DNA of 40,627 nucleotides from positions 1 to 40,627 of the forward strand of contig JAFXDG010000131.1 in the NCBI GenBank assembly GCA_017521285.1. Direction: 5' to 3'. Positions 34,000-40,627 of the stretch are shown piece by piece. Made by a program: the position numbers and the translations under genes. The stretch is from Bacteroidaceae bacterium. Its GTDB lineage: Bacteria > Bacteroidota > Bacteroidia > Bacteroidales > Bacteroidaceae. The notes under the pieces are model-generated. The model was not told where the DNA came from. It made no database searches and saw nothing but the letters and a program-made list of their open reading frames with translations. Positions within the stretch are counted from its first letter, which is position 1. Each line of letters begins with the position of its first letter.

Positions 34000-34080
34000 A
34001 TAAAGCAACATCAGCCGCCGGCTGAAGGTACCTTAACCGTCACCTGAACCTGCTTCAGGTCTCGCTTGATGTGGCTTTAT
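34000..34080 (-). other. cloverleaf-like nested inverted repeat overlapping DUF4375 stop
   Basis: Outer arms 34000-34013 (ATAAAGCAACATCA) and 34067-34080 pair over 13 of 14 positions. Between them stand three hairpins: 34011-34025 (TCAGCC/GGCTGA around GCC), the palindrome AAGGTACCTT at 34025-34034, and 34042-34060 (ACCTGAA/TTCAGGT around 5 nt). The right outer arm contains the stop codon of the DUF4375 gene. It may act as its terminator or be a mobile repeat. Confidence 0.7.
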
Positions 34081-34577
34081 CCGACAACTTCTCCGAACTC
34101 TTCGATATGCTCATCTACATACGATGCCAAGGTAGCGGTGACGTACTCCTCCATCTCCATGAACTCCTCTTCCAACTTGTCGAAAGCTTCGAAGTGTTCG
34201 TAAGTGGCCATGAATTCTTCGTCGGTCTTTTCGCGAGTGAGTTCTTCCTTGTTTTCCTCGTACACTTTTCGGGCACTATATACGAGTTTTGAAAACTCGC
34301 GTGCTCCCATCAGACGCATGGCTTTGGCAAAGGGATTTTCGAAGATGAAACTGCCATAACCATTATATATAAGCTGAACAAATCCACCTTCGTTCACTTC
34401 GCGACGGAAATAGTGGTAAGCCAAAAGGCTGATTTGATAACCGTTCAACAAAGGCATAGTTTCGGCCGTCAGTTCACCACCGATGGCCGATTCGTATGCA
34501 TCGATGAACACTTGCAGGAATTCATCCATTCCCTCCATGGCTCCCTTGCGCAGGGCTTCGTCTTTTATCTGTATCAT
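34077..34577 (-). CDS. DUF4375 (DMP19-like) domain protein
   Basis: The protein has 166 aa, is acidic and appears cytoplasmic. The central block LLNGYQISLLAYHYFRREVNEGGFVQLIYNGYGSF (residues about 44-78) is the conserved feature of the DUF4375 family, part of the larger group that includes the DNA-mimic protein DMP19 from Neisseria. The final part (about 100-166) is very acidic and helical (EENKEELTREKTDEEFM, EEEFMEMEEY). A DNA-mimic function is only a possibility, since many members have no known role. It starts after its own promoter, and its stop codon lies inside a nested inverted repeat. Confidence 0.75.
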   Translation of the reverse strand: MIQIKDEALRKGAMEGMDEFLQVFIDAYESAIGGELTAETMPLLNGYQISLLAYHYFRREVNEGGFVQLIYNGYGSFIFENPFAKAMRLMGAREFSKLVYSARKVYEENKEELTREKTDEEFMATYEHFEAFDKLEEEFMEMEEYVTATLASYVDEHIEEFGEVVG

Positions 34578-34603
34578 TGTCCTTTCTTGATTTTTAGAGC
34601 CTG

Positions 34604-34611
34604 CAAAGATA
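34604..34611 (-). promoter_or_regulatory. promoter -7 box for DUF4375 gene
   Basis: The complement reads TATCTTTG, an exact TAnnTTTG match, 26 nt before the start codon at 34577. Confidence 0.65.
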
Positions 34612-34727
34612 CTTTTTCCCCCTTAATTATGCAACCTTTACTTGGCAAAATGGTAGATGAAAAGGGGAAATTTCAAATTTTTCCTAAAAAGTCTGTCAAA
34701 ATTTACAATGGAAACGAATAAAAATAT

Positions 34728-34735
34728 TACCTTTG
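34728..34735 (+). promoter_or_regulatory. promoter -7 box for the scaffold-GGGtGRT operon
   Basis: TACCTTTG matches TAnnTTTG. It gives a 5' leader of roughly 105 nt before the ATG at 34847, long for this genome. Confidence 0.65.
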
Positions 34736-34747
34736 TGTCGCTTTATA

Positions 34748-34808
34748 GGGCAATGGTGGCAAAGGCACCATTTTGTCCATGAAGCAATGATGTGGTTTAC
34801 AAATCATT
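34748..34808 (+). promoter_or_regulatory. structured 5' leader, two hairpins
   Basis: The first hairpin pairs AATGGTG (34752-34758) with CACCATT (34766-34772) and can extend outward via GGGCA and TTGTCC. The second pairs AATGAT (34786-34791) with ATCATT (34803-34808). No known riboswitch consensus was recognised. Confidence 0.45.
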
Positions 34809-34846
34809 TATTTCATTACTCATAATAATAAAAACATTAAGAGATT

Positions 34847-35548
34847 ATGACTTATTCACATGAAGTTGAACACATGTGTGTTGTAAAGAAGGGACCTAAT
34901 CATGGTCCTGCTCCCATTCCTGAAGAAGGAAAGTGGGTTCAGTCAAAAGAGATTAAAGACATCTCAGGTCTTACTCACGGTATCGGTTGGTGTGCTCCCC
35001 AGCAGGGTGCTTGCAAGCTGACGCTGAACGTGAAGGAAGGTATCATCCAGGAAGCCCTCGTTGAGACAATCGGTTGCTCAGGTATGACTCACTCTGCAGC
35101 TATGGCTTCTGAGATTCTCCCTGGCAAGACTTTGCTTGAGGCTTTGAATACCGACCTCGTTTGCGATGCTATCAACACCGCTATGCGCGAGTTGTTCCTG
35201 CAGATTGTTTACGGCCGCACCCAGTCAGCTTTCTCAGAAGGTGGTCTGATGATTGGTGCTGGTTTGGAAGACCTTGGTAAGGGTCTCCGCAGCCAGGTAG
35301 GTACCCTTTATGGTACATTGGCAAAGGGTCCTCGTTACCTCGAAATGGCCGAAGGTTACATCAGCCGTGTAGCCCTCGACAAGGACGACCAGATTTGCGG
35401 TTACGAATTTGTTCACCTGGGCAAGTTCATGGATGAGATTAAGAAAGGCACTGATGCCAACGAGGCATTGAAGAAGGTTACCGGCACATACGGTCGCTTC
35501 ACAGCTGAGCAAGGTGCAGTTAAACACATTGACCCCCGTCACGAATAA
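34847..35548 (+). CDS. IscU/NifU_N-like iron-sulfur scaffold-type protein
   Basis: The protein has 233 aa and appears cytoplasmic. Residues about 50-105 resemble the core of NifU_N/IscU: ACKLTLNVKEGIIQEALVETIGCSGMTHSAAMASEIL and PGKTLLEAL, similar to the GCGSAIASSS block with its Cys. Cysteines are at 11, 49, 56, 77 and 106, but the third Cys expected of a classical scaffold is not at the usual place. The C-terminal half (about 110-233) is unlike IscU and carries GGLMIGAGLEDLGKGL. Codons are strongly biased to GGT, GCT and CGT forms, as in highly expressed genes. The next gene, GGGtGRT, follows 18 nt later. It could deliver a cluster to that protein, but no activity is known. Confidence 0.65.
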   Translation: MTYSHEVEHMCVVKKGPNHGPAPIPEEGKWVQSKEIKDISGLTHGIGWCAPQQGACKLTLNVKEGIIQEALVETIGCSGMTHSAAMASEILPGKTLLEALNTDLVCDAINTAMRELFLQIVYGRTQSAFSEGGLMIGAGLEDLGKGLRSQVGTLYGTLAKGPRYLEMAEGYISRVALDKDDQICGYEFVHLGKFMDEIKKGTDANEALKKVTGTYGRFTAEQGAVKHIDPRHE

Positions 35549-35550
35549 TA

Positions 35551-35558
35551 TAAGGAGG
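35551..35558 (+). promoter_or_regulatory. strong Shine-Dalgarno before GGGtGRT gene
   Basis: TAAGGAGG (35551-35558) stands 8 nt before the ATG at 35567. Such full complementarity to the 16S tail is rare in Bacteroidetes mRNAs and no neighbouring gene here has it. Confidence 0.7.
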
Positions 35559-35566
35559 AAAGAACT

Positions 35567-36580
35567 ATGATTAGAGAAGTAAAATTCGAAAGCCAAGACC
35601 GTCGTATCAAACAGATTCTCGCTGCATTGAACGAGTACGGCATTAAGTCAATTGAAGAGGCCAACGAGATTTGCGACCAATATGGTCTTGATCCTTATTT
35701 GGCATGTGAAGAAACTCAGCCCATCTGCTTCGAAAACGCCAAGTGGGCTTATGTAGTAGGTTGTGCCATCGCTATCAAGAAGGGTGTGAAGTCAGCTGCT
35801 GAAGCTGCCGAAGCCATCGGTATCGGTTTGCAGGCATTCTGTATCCCCGGTTCAGTAGCCGATGACCGTAAGGTAGGTCTTGGCCACGGTAACCTCGCTG
35901 CTATGCTCCTCCGCGAAGAGACCAAGTGTTTCGCTTTCCTCGCTGGTCACGAGTCATTTGCTGCTGCTGAAGGTGCCATTAAGATTGCCGCTAAGGCTGA
36001 CAAGGTTCGTAAGGAGCCCCTTCGCGTAATCCTCAACGGTCTTGGAAAAGACGCTGCTCAGATTATCGCCCGTATCAATGGCTTTACTTATGTTCAGACT
36101 CAGTTCGACTACTACACTGGTGAATTGAAAGAAATCAAGCGCATCGCTTACTCTGACGGTCCTCGTGCAAAAGTTAACTGCTATGGTGCTGACGACGTTC
36201 GCGAAGGTGTTGCCATCATGTGGAAGGAAGGCGTTGACGTATCAATCACTGGTAACTCAACTAACCCCACTCGCTTCCAGCACCCCACAGCTGGTACTTA
36301 CAAGAAGGAGCGCGTGCTTGCTGGCAAGCCCTACTTCTCTGTAGCATCTGGTGGTGGTACAGGTCGTACACTGCACCCCGACAACATGGCTGCTGGTCCT
36401 GCTTCTTATGGTATGACTGACACCATGGGTCGTATGCACTCTGACGCACAGTTCGCAGGTTCTTCATCAGTACCCGCTCACGTGGAGATGATGGGATTCC
36501 TCGGTATCGGTAACAACCCCATGGTAGGTTGCACTGTAGCTTGTGCCGTTGACGTAGCTACAGCTCTTGCTAACAAGTAA
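35567..36580 (+). CDS. GGGtGRT family protein
   Basis: The protein has 337 aa, lacks a signal peptide and appears cytoplasmic. The family signature is GGGTGRT at residues 262-268, set in FSVASGGGTGRTLHPDNMAAG, followed by GMTDTMGRMHSDAQFAGSS and GFLGIGNNPMVGC. The N-terminal half is Cys-rich (Cys36, 47, 54, 66, 92, 121) and contains LNGLGKDAAQI. The Gly-rich loop could bind a nucleotide or phosphate, but this is unproven. The family is named only by its motif and I know of no assigned function. Codon use is as strongly biased as in the upstream scaffold-like gene, so both are probably abundant. The gene ends 20 nt before an intrinsic terminator. Confidence 0.85.
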   Translation: MIREVKFESQDRRIKQILAALNEYGIKSIEEANEICDQYGLDPYLACEETQPICFENAKWAYVVGCAIAIKKGVKSAAEAAEAIGIGLQAFCIPGSVADDRKVGLGHGNLAAMLLREETKCFAFLAGHESFAAAEGAIKIAAKADKVRKEPLRVILNGLGKDAAQIIARINGFTYVQTQFDYYTGELKEIKRIAYSDGPRAKVNCYGADDVREGVAIMWKEGVDVSITGNSTNPTRFQHPTAGTYKKERVLAGKPYFSVASGGGTGRTLHPDNMAAGPASYGMTDTMGRMHSDAQFAGSSSVPAHVEMMGFLGIGNNPMVGCTVACAVDVATALANK

Positions 36581-36600
36581 TCCAAGATTGCTGAATATAG

Positions 36601-36636
36601 AAGAGGATGTGTCGAATTCGATATATCCTCTTTTTT
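36601..36636 (+). terminator. intrinsic terminator of scaffold-GGGtGRT operon
   Basis: AAGAGGAT (36601-36608) pairs with ATCCTCTT (36625-36632), and the inner TCGAATTCGA continues the stem, giving an almost uninterrupted 16-position hairpin. A T-run covers 36631-36636. Confidence 0.8.
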
Positions 36637-36796
36637 ATTCCATTCGTTACCTTTGAAATCTTAAATCCATAGATGCCATTTCTTCCATTTGCATTTTATC
36701 TTTCTTTTGCAAAATTATAGTATATGTTTTCTGATTCACAAAATACGGCTATAGTTTTTAAATTTGTGACAAGTTTTCAGGTGTTTGTGTGCGTAA

Positions 36797-36825
36797 TGCA
36801 ACATATTTGAAAGTATCTGCAACAT
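36797..36825 (+). promoter_or_regulatory. direct repeats upstream of xylan operon, candidate activator site
   Basis: TGCAACAT occurs at 36797-36804 and again at 36818-36825. The copies are 21 bp apart from start to start, two helical turns, and end just upstream of the -33 region. That geometry fits an AraC-type dimer. In Prevotella, xylan genes are controlled by hybrid two-component regulators with AraC-type DNA-binding domains. Confidence 0.5.
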
Positions 36826-36855
36826 CGTAGTTCTATAGGAGTAAGACAAAAATCG

Positions 36856-36863
36856 TATTTTTG
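36856..36863 (+). promoter_or_regulatory. promoter -7 box for symporter-xylosidase operon
   Basis: TATTTTTG matches TAnnTTTG, 61 nt before the ATG at 36925. A weak -33 region is consistent with dependence on an activator. Confidence 0.6.
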
Positions 36864-36924
36864 CAACGATAAAACCGGCAAGAACGGAATTTGGATTAGA
36901 ATATTAATTTTAAACTAATAAATC

Positions 36925-38319
36925 ATGAGTAATTCAGTACAAGAACAAAAAGGATTCTACAAGCTGTCATGGTTACAGCGTATCGGTTTCGGTTCTGGCG
37001 ACCTCGCTCAGAATTTGATTTTTCAAACGGTAGCATGTTATTTGATGCTTTACCTCGTTACAGTATTAAAAATTAGCCCAGCATTTGTGAGCGGATTGAT
37101 TCTCGCGGTCCGATTCATTGACTGTTTCTGGAGTCCTGTGGTGGGACGCTATATTGACAATCGCAATCCCAAATTAGGAAAGTATCGTTCTTACCTTCTT
37201 TATGGTGGTATTCCTCTTACCATTGCAGCCTGTTTATTGATGCTTCCTCAGGCTGCCACTTGGTCTATGACCATGAAGATTATTTATGCTACAGTCAGCT
37301 ATACAGTACTGAGTATGATTTACTCGGTAGTTAATATCCCTTATGGTTCTATCATGGCCAGTATGACTCGTGACAACGATGAAGTGCTTAAACTTACATC
37401 TACACGAATGGTTTGCGCCAACATTGGACAAATTGTCGTTCAAGCAGGCTTCCCCATCGGACTTGCCATCATGGCCCACACTGTAATTGACTGGAATCAG
37501 GCAATATTTATGGCCATTGGTACAATTCCTGCATTCATTATTTTGCCATCTTTGCCAATATTGAAGAGTTGGTTGGGTAAGAAGGGACTTTACTATCTGC
37601 TTCTCTCAATCGGCTTTATCGGATTTGCTGTATTGTTTATCATTGGTAAATTCTTTGATGTCGAGAGTTGTAACACCATCGTTCAGGCTGCCAAAGTGAT
37701 GACAGGAGTCGGACTCCTTGTTGGTTCACTCATGTGGGCACTTGTTCCTGAAGTAATCACTGAAGCTGAATATCGTACAGGCAACAGACCTGCAGCTACG
37801 GTAAATGCTCTTGCCGGTGTTGCATTTAAGGCAGGTTTTTCAATCGCCGGATGGATTACTCCATTGGTAATGGGAATGATTGGCTTTGATTTGGCAACCG
37901 AAGAATCAGCTCTGCCTACTGACCCGATGGCATGGTTCACAGTTACATGTGTGTTTGCTCTCGTTGGTTTTGCTCTCTTGCTTTATTGTTTCATGGGCTG
38001 TAAAGAAAGAATTGCTACAACACCGGAAAAGCCCGTTACGTATGGTGAAATGTTTGCTGAGTTCAAGGCCAACAAATGCCTCCAATTGGTGCTCGGTATT
38101 TTTATTGTAGTATTCTTAGCATCTTTCATCAGCGCACCTGTAAATGCTTATTATACCAAGTTGGCCAATTATTCTGAAATTGCACAAAATGCCATTCTTT
38201 GGTTCACTTGTATCATTCCTGCCATTCTTCTGATTGTTGTGGGATTCCTTATTCACAAGTATCCTCTCACAGATGAAAAACTTGACGAAATCAACAAGGC
38301 AATCGAAGCCCGTTCTTAA
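36925..38319 (+). CDS. GPH family Na+/sugar symporter (xyloside type)
   Basis: The protein has 464 aa with about 12 membrane segments. It begins with LSWLQRIGFGSGDLAQNLIFQTVACYLMLYLVTV, the typical N-terminus of the glycoside-pentoside-hexuronide family, with Asp and Gly residues of helix 1. DCFWSPVVGRYIDNRNPKLGKYRSYLLYGGIPL follows, as in MelB and XynP. The expected role is cation-linked uptake of xylo-oligosaccharides or related glycosides. A cytoplasmic GH43 follows after 33 nt, the usual partner for such a transporter in Prevotella xylan operons. Regulation is suggested by the direct repeats before the promoter. Confidence 0.88.
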   Translation: MSNSVQEQKGFYKLSWLQRIGFGSGDLAQNLIFQTVACYLMLYLVTVLKISPAFVSGLILAVRFIDCFWSPVVGRYIDNRNPKLGKYRSYLLYGGIPLTIAACLLMLPQAATWSMTMKIIYATVSYTVLSMIYSVVNIPYGSIMASMTRDNDEVLKLTSTRMVCANIGQIVVQAGFPIGLAIMAHTVIDWNQAIFMAIGTIPAFIILPSLPILKSWLGKKGLYYLLLSIGFIGFAVLFIIGKFFDVESCNTIVQAAKVMTGVGLLVGSLMWALVPEVITEAEYRTGNRPAATVNALAGVAFKAGFSIAGWITPLVMGMIGFDLATEESALPTDPMAWFTVTCVFALVGFALLLYCFMGCKERIATTPEKPVTYGEMFAEFKANKCLQLVLGIFIVVFLASFISAPVNAYYTKLANYSEIAQNAILWFTCIIPAILLIVVGFLIHKYPLTDEKLDEINKAIEARS

Positions 38320-38352
38320 ATAGAGTATTAACCCATAAAACATACATATCTT

Positions 38353-39366
38353 ATGAAAACTCCCAGATATCTTTTTCCGAGTGACTATATGGCAGACCCT
38401 TCAGCCAATGTGTTTGGCGACCGCCTCTACATTTTCCCCAGCCACGACCGTGATAGTGGTGAAGCCTTTGATGACGATGGTGGACATTTCCAGATGAAAG
38501 ATTATCATGTCCTTTCACTCACAGATGTGGAGAATGGCGAAGTGACCGATCACGGCATGATTCTCGATGTTGAGCAAGTGCCTTGGGCCGAACGTCAGAT
38601 GTGGGACAACGACGTAGTAGAGAAAGATGGCAAATATTACCTCGTATTTTCAGCCAAAGACCCGAATGGTGTATTCCACCTTGGTGTTGCTGTTGCTGAC
38701 AAGCCCGAAGGTCCGTTCATTCCTCAACCCCACCCTATCCGTGGCTCGTTCAGTATTGACCCCTGTGTCTTCAAAGACGATGACGGACAAATCTATTGTT
38801 ACTTCGGTGGTTTGTGGGGCGGACAATTGCAATGGTACACCCTCACTCCTGCCGCTACCGACAATGAAGAAGGTTGTGTAGTAATGGGTCCCGCTGCTGA
38901 CAAGAAGACTCCCCTCTTCCTCCCTGCCGATGCTCCCGCCGTACCATCTATGGTAGTTCGTATGAGCGATGATGTATTGCAGTTTGCCGAAGCTCCTCAT
39001 GCGGTTGTCATTTTGGATGAGACTGGCGAACCGATGAAAGCAGGTGACCCGCACCGTTTCTTTGAAGCATCATGGATGCATAAATATAAAGGCAAATATT
39101 ACTTCTCTTATTCAACCGGAGACAGCCATTACCTCTGTTATGCAATCGGTGATACGCCCTATGGTCCTTTCAAGTTCCAAGGTGTTATTCTTGACCCCGT
39201 TGTGGGATGGACAACTCATCACAGTATCGTAGAGTATAAGGGTGAATGGTATCTGTTCTATCACGATTGTGTTCCTTCCAACGACACCACTTGGTTGCGT
39301 TCATTGAAGGTACAGAAGTTGTACTACAATGAAGACGGAACAATCCAGAAAGTAAAGAACGACTAA
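38353..39366 (+). CDS. cytoplasmic GH43 beta-xylosidase/arabinofuranosidase
   Basis: The protein has 337 aa without a signal peptide, so it acts on imported oligosaccharides. Catalytic residues are Asp15 (YMADPSANVFGDRLYIF), Asp136 (FSIDPCVFKDDDG) and Glu238 (FFEASWMHKYKGKYYFSYS). The fold is the single five-bladed propeller. The close relation to the subfamily 1 pattern suggests beta-xylosidase or exoxylanase activity, as in the Prevotella XynB type enzymes. It is paired with the symporter 33 nt upstream. The secreted GH43 at 174-1238 is a different, exported enzyme. A repeat-rich spacer follows. Confidence 0.88.
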   Translation: MKTPRYLFPSDYMADPSANVFGDRLYIFPSHDRDSGEAFDDDGGHFQMKDYHVLSLTDVENGEVTDHGMILDVEQVPWAERQMWDNDVVEKDGKYYLVFSAKDPNGVFHLGVAVADKPEGPFIPQPHPIRGSFSIDPCVFKDDDGQIYCYFGGLWGGQLQWYTLTPAATDNEEGCVVMGPAADKKTPLFLPADAPAVPSMVVRMSDDVLQFAEAPHAVVILDETGEPMKAGDPHRFFEASWMHKYKGKYYFSYSTGDSHYLCYAIGDTPYGPFKFQGVILDPVVGWTTHHSIVEYKGEWYLFYHDCVPSNDTTWLRSLKVQKLYYNEDGTIQKVKND

Positions 39367-39378
39367 AAAGAGTGACAA

Positions 39379-39617
39379 GTTACGAGCTACAAGTTACGAG
39401 TGACAACCTTCTGCCACCAGTAACCTTGTAGCTCGTTACTTATAAATATATTCAACTTTCGCAAGTATAAGAAGTTGCAGGAGTTCAGTAGTTACAGGAG
39501 TTCAGACGATAGTTTCGACTATATTTAACATGACGTTCAAATCTATTGTCTGTAACTCCTGAGCGAAGCGGAAACTTCTGTACTCCTGAACTCCAGAAAG
39601 TTGAGCTTGCGAAACTT
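39379..39617. repeat. nested intergenic repeat block
   Basis: GTTACGAGCTACAAG (39379-39393) is nearly complementary to CTTGTAGCTCGTTAC (39425-39439). CAGGAGTTCAG appears twice (39478-39488 and 39495-39505) and is matched in inverse by 39549-39563 and 39584-39594. Outer arms AACTTTCGCAAG (39454-39465) and CTTGCGAAACTT (39606-39617) pair at 11 of 12 positions. No gene or promoter is obvious in it. Confidence 0.75.
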
Positions 39618-39637
39618 AAATAAATATATATAGACGT

Positions 39638-40627
39638 ATGAACAAATTATTCCAAAACATAAAATCAGCAGGAGCGTTTCTTTTGCTCTTTGCTATAACT
39701 TCATGCACCCTCTCTGCTCAAGAACATTGGGTTGGTACATGGGGTACAGCTGGTCAGTTGGCCGAATCGCACAACAATCCCCCTTCACCAGGATTGGGTA
39801 ATAATTCTTTCCGCCAAATAGTGCAAGTTTCCATTGGTGGTGAAACGGCTCGTCTGCAATTGACTAACGAGTTCAGCAATGCATCTACTGAAATACTTGC
39901 GGTAGAATTGGCTCATGCCAAGACAGCTGGTAGCAGTAGTGAAATTGACGAAAGTACCACTGTTAGTCTTACCTTCAACGGAAAATCTGGTGTTACTATG
40001 GCTCCTGGTACAACTGCAGTGTCTGACCCTATCAAGTTTTCTATGGGACCTCGTCAGAATGTAGCCATCACCATTCATTATGGAAAAGCATCTTCGACCA
40101 GTGTTTCAGGACACCCGGGTTCACGTACCACTTCATATATTGCAAAGGGTAACACCAATGACTTCAGCAATGCTACACGCACCGATCATTGGTATAACAT
40201 TAAAGGTATTGACGTATTGGCCGATGCTGAAGCTGGTGCTGTTGCCATTTTAGGAAACTCCATTACTGATGGACGTGGATCAACCACTAATCAACAGAAT
40301 CGTTGGGCCGACGTCCTCTCACGTCGTCTGTTGGCTAACGAAGCTACCAAGAATGTGGCTGTTCTCAATATGGGTATTGGTGGCAACTGCATGTTGGCTG
40401 GTGGTCTTGGCCCTACAGGTAGTAGCCGATATCGTCGTGACCTTTTGGAACAAGCAGGTGTCAAATGGATTATCCTTTTCGAAGCAGTCAATGATTTGGG
40501 TGGTAGTCGCAATGGTATGCAAACAGCCAATAACATCATTGAGGTCTATAAGCAGATTATTCGCGAGGCTCATGCCAAAGGTATCTATGTTTTTGGTGGT
40601 ACTATTACTCCGTTCAAGAACAACGGA
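39638..40627 (+). CDS. secreted SGNH/GDSL esterase, 3' truncated by window end
   Basis: This frame has no stop in the window and runs 330 codons to its last base. The N-terminus is a signal sequence with either a lipobox (ITSC near residue 23) or a cleavage after LSA. The mature part opens with EHWVGTWGTA, typical of a group of exported GDSL hydrolases that carry a beta-rich N-terminal domain. SGNH blocks I, II and III are visible: GNSITDG with Ser208 as nucleophile, NMGIGGN, and FEAVNDLGG. The catalytic Asp-His block lies beyond the window. The family includes acetylxylan esterases, which would suit the upstream xylan operon, but lipase or lysophospholipase activity cannot be excluded. Confidence 0.8.
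   Translation, partial: MNKLFQNIKSAGAFLLLFAITSCTLSAQEHWVGTWGTAGQLAESHNNPPSPGLGNNSFRQIVQVSIGGETARLQLTNEFSNASTEILAVELAHAKTAGSSSEIDESTTVSLTFNGKSGVTMAPGTTAVSDPIKFSMGPRQNVAITIHYGKASSTSVSGHPGSRTTSYIAKGNTNDFSNATRTDHWYNIKGIDVLADAEAGAVAILGNSITDGRGSTTNQQNRWADVLSRRLLANEATKNVAVLNMGIGGNCMLAGGLGPTGSSRYRRDLLEQAGVKWIILFEAVNDLGGSRNGMQTANNIIEVYKQIIREAHAKGIYVFGGTITPFKNNG

Noticed and set aside
34000-34080. Cloverleaf fold as a tRNA gene
   Set aside because: Stem lengths do not fit a tRNA and no T-loop GGTTCGAAT-type sequence or anticodon loop is present.
1-40627. CRISPR array, phage or integrative element
   Set aside because: No regularly spaced identical repeats, cas genes, integrase, relaxase or phage structural genes were seen on either strand.

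Overview
The window looks like a chromosomal segment of a Bacteroidales bacterium, most likely Prevotellaceae (Prevotella sensu lato) or a close Bacteroides relative. The reasons are the many TAnnTTTG -7 promoter boxes, the general lack of Shine-Dalgarno sequences, the density of plant-polysaccharide glycoside hydrolases, and Bacteroidetes-type families (NigD-like, GGGtGRT, DUF5107-TPR, a MetH without activation domain). I see no tRNA, rRNA, CRISPR array, complete insertion sequence, integrase or phage gene. There is also no SusC/SusD pair, which is unusual for so many secreted glycosidases.

Layout. (1) 0.1-3.5 kb: two-gene operon of a secreted GH43 and a GH9 cellulase-type enzyme. (2) 3.6-5.4 kb, minus strand: LuxR-type regulator with a receiver-like domain that lacks an obvious phosphoacceptor, followed by a clostripain-type (C11) lipoprotein protease. 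(3) 5.6-7.6 kb: cyclophilin and M16 metalloprotease with overlapping stop and start. (4) 7.7-19.6 kb: a plus-strand glycan block made of an XylE-like sugar porter, a cytoplasmic DUF5107-TPR protein of unknown activity, GH2, a GH43 with a carbohydrate-binding-like C-terminus, and GH35. The enzymes suggest beta-galactoside or arabinogalactan breakdown. (5) 19.6-19.85 kb: a compact promoter-to-terminator unit that looks like a small RNA or leader-peptide gene. (6) 19.9-22.4 kb, minus strand: BNR_4/LamG exoenzyme and SIMPL protein. Divergent from these is a TauE/SafE exporter, then a 92-aa membrane protein behind a perfect 11-bp palindrome. (7) 23.7-24.7 kb: about 1 kb without a convincing gene, holding several hairpins. 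(8) 24.7-27.0 kb: GH127/GH146 beta-L-arabinofuranosidase. (9) 27.3-29.1 kb: queA and a NUDIX hydrolase, convergent with a minus-strand operon NigD-like lipoprotein, Yip1-like, smpB, metH (33.9-29.1 kb). (10) 34.0-34.6 kb: DUF4375 gene ending in an elaborate cloverleaf-like inverted repeat. (11) 34.7-36.6 kb: a strongly codon-biased pair, an IscU/NifU-like scaffold and GGGtGRT protein, with its own promoter, leader hairpins, internal Shine-Dalgarno and terminator. (12) 36.9-39.4 kb: xylan-oligosaccharide operon (GPH symporter plus cytoplasmic GH43 beta-xylosidase) preceded by two direct repeats 21 bp apart. (13) 39.4-39.6 kb: nested intergenic repeats, then an SGNH/GDSL esterase cut by the window end.

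How the genes may work together: exported enzymes (GH43, GH9, GH2, GH43-CBM, GH35, GH127, BNR_4, SGNH esterase) would trim hemicellulose and galactan side chains outside the cytoplasm. The two sugar permeases would bring in the products, which the cytoplasmic GH43 and perhaps the DUF5107-TPR protein then handle. The best candidates for undescribed biology are the IscU-like/GGGtGRT pair, the DUF5107-TPR glycan block, the small-RNA-like unit at 19.7 kb, and the palindrome-controlled small membrane protein at 23.3 kb. All functional statements come from reading motifs by eye; no database search was run.
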